Source: an uncultured Desulfovibrio sp.
GTDB taxonomy: Bacteria > Desulfobacterota > Desulfovibrionia > Desulfovibrionales > Desulfovibrionaceae
Direction of reading: 5' to 3'
DNA length: 8,528 bases
Assembly (NCBI GenBank): GCA_947177645.1
Contig: CAMWVJ010000036.1
Span: forward strand, 1 to 8,528
The notes under the pieces were generated by a model. The model did not search any database, was not told the DNA's origin, and was given only the letters and a program-made list of their open reading frames with translations. Positions 5,679 through 8,528 of this stretch are shown here, piece after piece. Each line of letters starts with the position of its first letter. Position 1 is the first letter of the stretch. Position numbers and translations under genes: made by a program.

Positions 5679-7037
5679 ATGCAGCGCACTCTTATCGTCG
5701 ATGTTCTCAAGGCCGAAAAACCGGCCGACGCCGTGACCGTCTGCGGCTGGGTGCGCACCCGGCGCGACGCCAAGGGCTTTTCGTTCGTGGAGCTGAATGA
5801 CGGCTCCTGCCTCGCCAACCTCCAGTGCATCGTGGATGACGGGACTCCGGCGCATGCGGCGCTGGGCGAGGCGTCCACGGGGGCGGCGCTCTGCGTGCGC
5901 GGGGCGCTCGTGGCCTCGCCGGGCAAGGGCCAGAAGTGGGAACTGCGGGCGGAAAGCGTGGAAGTCTTCGGCCTGGCAGATCCCGAGACCTTCCCGCTCC
6001 AGAAAAAGCGCCATTCGGACGAATTTTTGCGCGGCATCGCCCACCTTCGGGCGCGCACCAACAAGTATGGCGCGGCCTTCCGCATCCGCTCCGAGGCCGG
6101 CTATGCGGTGCACGAGTTTTTCCGCTCGCGCCGCTTCGCGTGGGTGCACACGCCGGTGCTCACGGGTTCGGACTGCGAAGGCGCGGGCGAGATGTTCCGC
6201 GTGACCACGCTCGCCCCGGGCCAGCAGGGCGAGGATTTCTTCACGCGCCAGGCGAGCCTCACGGTCTCGGGCCAGCTCGAGGCCGAGGCCCTGGCCCTGG
6301 GGCTCGGCCGCGTCTACAGCTTCGGCCCCACCTTCCGCGCCGAAAATTCCAACACGCCGCGCCACGCCGCGGAATTCTGGATGATCGAGCCGGAAATGGC
6401 CTTTGCCGACCTCGACGACCTCATGGAGCTGGGCGAGGGCCTGACAAGACATGTGGTGCAGCATGTGCTCGACCGCTGCGAGGCGGATGTGGCGCTTTTT
6501 GACAAGTTCGTGGAGCCGGGCCTTCTGGAGCGCCTGCGCGGCATCCTGCGCCAGCCCTTCGCGCGCATCCCCTATGCTGAGGCCGTGCGCATCCTGGAAG
6601 AGGCCGACGCGAATTTCGCCTTCCCGGTGAGCTTCGGCATCGACCTCCAGACCGAGCACGAGCGCTACCTTGCGGAAACGCATTTCCAGCGGCCGGTCAT
6701 CGTTTATGACTACCCGCGCGAGATCAAGGCCTTCTACATGCGCGCCAATGACGACGGCGAGACCGTGGCGGCCATGGACATGCTGGTGCCGCGCATCGGC
6801 GAGCTCATCGGCGGCTCGCAGCGCGAGGAAAGGCTCGACGTGCTTACGGCGCGCATGGCCGAGCTCGGCCAGAAACCGGAAGACTACTGGTGGTATCTCG
6901 ACCTGCGCCGCTATGGCAGCGTGCCGCACGCGGGCTTCGGCATGGGCTTCGAGCGGCTGCTCATGTTCCTGACCGGCATCAGCAATATCCGCGATGTCAT
7001 CCCCTTCCCGCGCACGCCCGGGAGCCTGGAATTTTAG
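5679..7037 (+). CDS. asnS: Asparaginyl-tRNA synthetase
   Basis: This cytoplasmic class IIb aminoacyl-tRNA synthetase charges tRNA-Asn with asparagine using ATP. It has 452 residues, slightly shorter than the E. coli enzyme. An N-terminal OB-fold anticodon-binding domain spans about residues 19-103 ([12 protein letters not shown] onward). The catalytic domain follows, with motif 1 around P159, motif 2 starting FRAENS (219-224, R220 contacting ATP) and motif 3 [10 protein letters not shown] (417-426, R426). The [19 protein letters not shown] stretch is typical of AsnRS and separates it from AspRS. ATG 5679 was chosen because GGAGG (5668-5672) lies six bases upstream. In-frame starts further upstream, including a TTG that coincides with the -35 box, lack a ribosome binding site and would add non-family residues. 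No terminator separates it from argJ 37 bases downstream, so the two are probably co-transcribed. Confidence 0.96.
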   Translation: MQRTLIVDVLKAEKPADAVTVCGWVRTRRDAKGFSFVELNDGSCLANLQCIVDDGTPAHAALGEASTGAALCVRGALVASPGKGQKWELRAESVEVFGLADPETFPLQKKRHSDEFLRGIAHLRARTNKYGAAFRIRSEAGYAVHEFFRSRRFAWVHTPVLTGSDCEGAGEMFRVTTLAPGQQGEDFFTRQASLTVSGQLEAEALALGLGRVYSFGPTFRAENSNTPRHAAEFWMIEPEMAFADLDDLMELGEGLTRHVVQHVLDRCEADVALFDKFVEPGLLERLRGILRQPFARIPYAEAVRILEEADANFAFPVSFGIDLQTEHERYLAETHFQRPVIVYDYPREIKAFYMRANDDGETVAAMDMLVPRIGELIGGSQREERLDVLTARMAELGQKPEDYWWYLDLRRYGSVPHAGFGMGFERLLMFLTGISNIRDVIPFPRTPGSLEF

Positions 7038-7074
7038 CTAAAAAGTTGAAGCGCGCCCGCGACAAGGAGCGACC

Positions 7075-8262
7075 ATGATCGACGATCTTCCCAAAGGCTT
7101 TCGGGCCGGGGCGGCCGAAGCCTGTTTCCGCAAGGCCGGCCGGGACGACCTCGGCCTCATCGTGTCCGACAGGCCCTGTGTGCTGGCGGCCATGTTCACG
7201 AAAAACCTCTTCAGGGCCGCGCCTGTGCGCGTCTGCCAGGAGATTTTGGCCAGCGGCCGCGAGGTGCGCGCCGTGGTGGCCAATTCCGGGCAGGCCAATG
7301 CCTGCACCGGTGACGAGGGCCTTGCCAATTGCCGCGAGACGCAGCGCCTCACGGCCGAGGCTCTGGGGCTCGAGCCGGACGAAGTGCTGCCCGTCTCCAC
7401 GGGCGTTGTGGGCGCGCACCTGAAAATGGACAAGTGGCGCGCGGCCATCCCTGCCCTGGCGGCGAGCCTGGGCAGCCGCGACGCCGAGGGCTTCACGCGC
7501 GCCTTCATGACCACCGACGCCTTCCCCAAGTTCGCCATGCGCGAGGTGAGCCTCACCGGGGGCCTCGTGCGCCTCACGGTCATGGCCAAGGGCGCGGGCA
7601 TGATTTGCCCCAACATGGCGACCATGCTCTGCGTGGCGCTCACCGACGCCTGCGTGGAGCGCGCCTCCTGGCAGGAGATGTTCCGCCGCGCCGTGAACGC
7701 CACCTTCAACCGGGTGAGCGTGGACGGCGACACCTCCACCAATGACACCATTCTCGGGCTCGCCAACTGCGCCTCGGGCGTGGCGGCCATGAACGCCGGG
7801 GACGAAAAGGCGCTGGAGGACGCGCTCACCGCCATCCTCGACACGGTGGCGCACATGCTGGTGGCGGACGGCGAGGGCGCCTCCAAGGTCATCCACATCA
7901 AGGTGAGCGGCGCGGCCAACGATGACGAGGCCGAGCTCGTGGCGCGCAGCGTGGGGCACTCGCAGCTCGTCAAGACGGCCATTTACGGCGGGGACGCCAA
8001 CTGGGGCCGCATCGTTACGGCCGTGGGCTACAGCGGCGCCGACTTCGACCCGGACAAGGTGAGCCTCTTCCTCTGCGGCATCGAGCGCTTCCGCAAGGGG
8101 CAGCCGGTCAACGAGGAACTGGAGGCCGAGCTCGCCGAAAAGCTCAAGGCCAAGGACGTGGATGTGGACATCATCCTCGGGTCGGGCCCGGGCTGCTACA
8201 GCCTCCAGGCCTCGGATCTGGGACACGAGTATGTGAGCCTCAACGCCGATTATCGGTCGTAG
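7075..8262 (+). CDS. argJ: Arginine biosynthesis protein ArgJ (ornithine acetyltransferase)
   Basis: This 395-residue enzyme moves the acetyl group from N-acetylornithine to glutamate in the cyclic arginine pathway. Many members also make N-acetylglutamate from acetyl-CoA; whether this one does cannot be read from sequence. ArgJ is made as one chain and cleaves itself at an Ala-Thr bond. The site is visible in KGAGMICPNMATML, with cleavage expected between A182 and T183, and T183 becoming the nucleophile. Other conserved elements are T109-G110 (oxyanion hole, in STGVVG), TTDAFPK (146-152), E267 in DGEGASK, and the C-terminal NADYRS. The TTD motif has Ala at 149 where Thr is common. Length is normal. 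AAGGAG (7064-7069) lies five bases before the start. It follows asnS closely, an operon partner unrelated by pathway. Confidence 0.96.
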   Translation: MIDDLPKGFRAGAAEACFRKAGRDDLGLIVSDRPCVLAAMFTKNLFRAAPVRVCQEILASGREVRAVVANSGQANACTGDEGLANCRETQRLTAEALGLEPDEVLPVSTGVVGAHLKMDKWRAAIPALAASLGSRDAEGFTRAFMTTDAFPKFAMREVSLTGGLVRLTVMAKGAGMICPNMATMLCVALTDACVERASWQEMFRRAVNATFNRVSVDGDTSTNDTILGLANCASGVAAMNAGDEKALEDALTAILDTVAHMLVADGEGASKVIHIKVSGAANDDEAELVARSVGHSQLVKTAIYGGDANWGRIVTAVGYSGADFDPDKVSLFLCGIERFRKGQPVNEELEAELAEKLKAKDVDVDIILGSGPGCYSLQASDLGHEYVSLNADYRS

Positions 8263-8271
8263 GGGAAGGAC

Positions 8272-8312
8272 AAAAAAGAGAATCCCCGCTCCCGGGACGT
8301 ACCGGGAGCGGG
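8272..8312 (-). terminator. Hairpin terminator between convergent rubredoxin and argJ genes
   Basis: A perfect 11-bp stem (8285-8295 with 8302-8312) surrounds a 6-base loop. On the minus strand it is followed by GATTCTC and then six T (8277-8272), so it best serves the rubredoxin gene. There is no T-tract on the plus side, but so strong a stem 22 bases past the argJ stop may also slow transcription from that direction. Confidence 0.75.
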
Positions 8313-8335
8313 TGTCGGACCGTTATGAGGGGCGC

Positions 8336-8524
8336 CTACGCTTCGTCAGTGAGGCGGCGAAAGGCTTTCTTGCCCGCGCCGCAGACAGGGCAGCGCCAGT
8401 CTTCGGGCAGGTCTTCAAACTTGGTGCCGGCGGGGATCTTGTGGCGGCGGTCGCCCTTGGCCGGGTCATAGATGTAGCCGCAATTCACCGTCTGGCAACG
8501 CCACATTTCGCTTGGGTCACTCAT
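8336..8524 (-). CDS. Rubredoxin, type II (Cys-x4-Cys)
   Basis: This 62-residue one-iron electron carrier of the cytoplasm has a single Fe bound by four cysteines: C10 and C15 in the first knuckle, C45 and C48 in the second. The second knuckle is the standard CPVCG. The first is CQTVNCG, with four residues between cysteines instead of the usual two. The aromatic and Gly framework of rubredoxins is present (Y17, Y19, D20-P21, F36, L39-P40, W43). The segment [22 protein letters not shown] is somewhat longer than in minimal rubredoxins. A Cys-x4-Cys rubredoxin (Rd-2) has been described from Desulfovibrio desulfuricans 27774. Probable partners in such organisms are oxygen- or peroxide-detoxifying enzymes; none are visible here. 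The start is ATG complementary to 8522-8524, only four bases from the window edge, so its ribosome binding site and any upstream start cannot be checked. Confidence 0.9.
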   Translation of the reverse strand: MSDPSEMWRCQTVNCGYIYDPAKGDRRHKIPAGTKFEDLPEDWRCPVCGAGKKAFRRLTDEA

Positions 8525-8528
8525 GGGA

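Noticed and set aside
3693..6929. A 1078-codon open frame on the minus strand across three genes
   Set aside because: It is antisense to the cytochrome b end, the DsrK-like gene and asnS, all with clear motifs. It runs through a terminator and promoter, and its His/Ala/Gly/Glu/Arg-rich product is the usual antisense shadow of GC-biased codons.
6997..8226. A 409-codon minus-strand open frame
   Set aside because: It is the antisense shadow of argJ, which has all family motifs.

Overview
This GC-rich window (mostly G/C at third codon positions) looks like chromosomal DNA from a sulfate-reducing deltaproteobacterium of the Desulfovibrio type. That placement is inferred from two things: a DsrM/DsrK-like (HdrE/HdrD-like) membrane redox pair, and a rubredoxin with the unusual Cys-x4-Cys motif first reported from Desulfovibrio. 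No phage, insertion sequence, CRISPR array, tRNA or rRNA was found.

Layout. Bases 3-251 hold the C-terminal end of a gene that enters from the left and resembles a histidine-phosphotransfer (Hpt) domain. A universal stress protein follows (378-800), with a strong ribosome binding site. A 329-base stretch without a recognisable gene leads to a two-HKD-motif cardiolipin synthase (1130-2554), followed by a probable terminator. A 344-base regulatory region (2555-2898) carries three inverted repeats and a candidate sigma-54 promoter. It precedes a tight two-gene operon (2899-5444): a five-helix NarI/DsrM-like cytochrome b subunit, then a DsrK-like iron-sulfur protein with two 4Fe-4S motifs and one complete CCG domain. 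A strong UUCG-loop terminator closes this operon. A recognisable sigma-70-type promoter then drives asparaginyl-tRNA synthetase (asnS) and, 37 bases later, the arginine biosynthesis enzyme ArgJ. A convergent type II rubredoxin gene lies on the minus strand at the right edge, separated from argJ by a hairpin terminator.

Functionally, the centre is the redox pair. By homology it should move electrons between the membrane quinone pool and a cytoplasmic thiol/disulfide or iron-sulfur partner. It stands alone, without the periplasmic cytochrome and other subunits that accompany DsrMK in DsrMKJOP. Its promoter region is the most structured non-coding DNA in the window. The other genes are housekeeping functions (translation, arginine synthesis, phospholipid synthesis, stress response). 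No wholly new system is evident. The points most worth following are the stand-alone DsrMK-like module with its possible sigma-54 control, the Cys-x4-Cys rubredoxin, and the apparent loss of key residues in the Hpt-like and Usp proteins.
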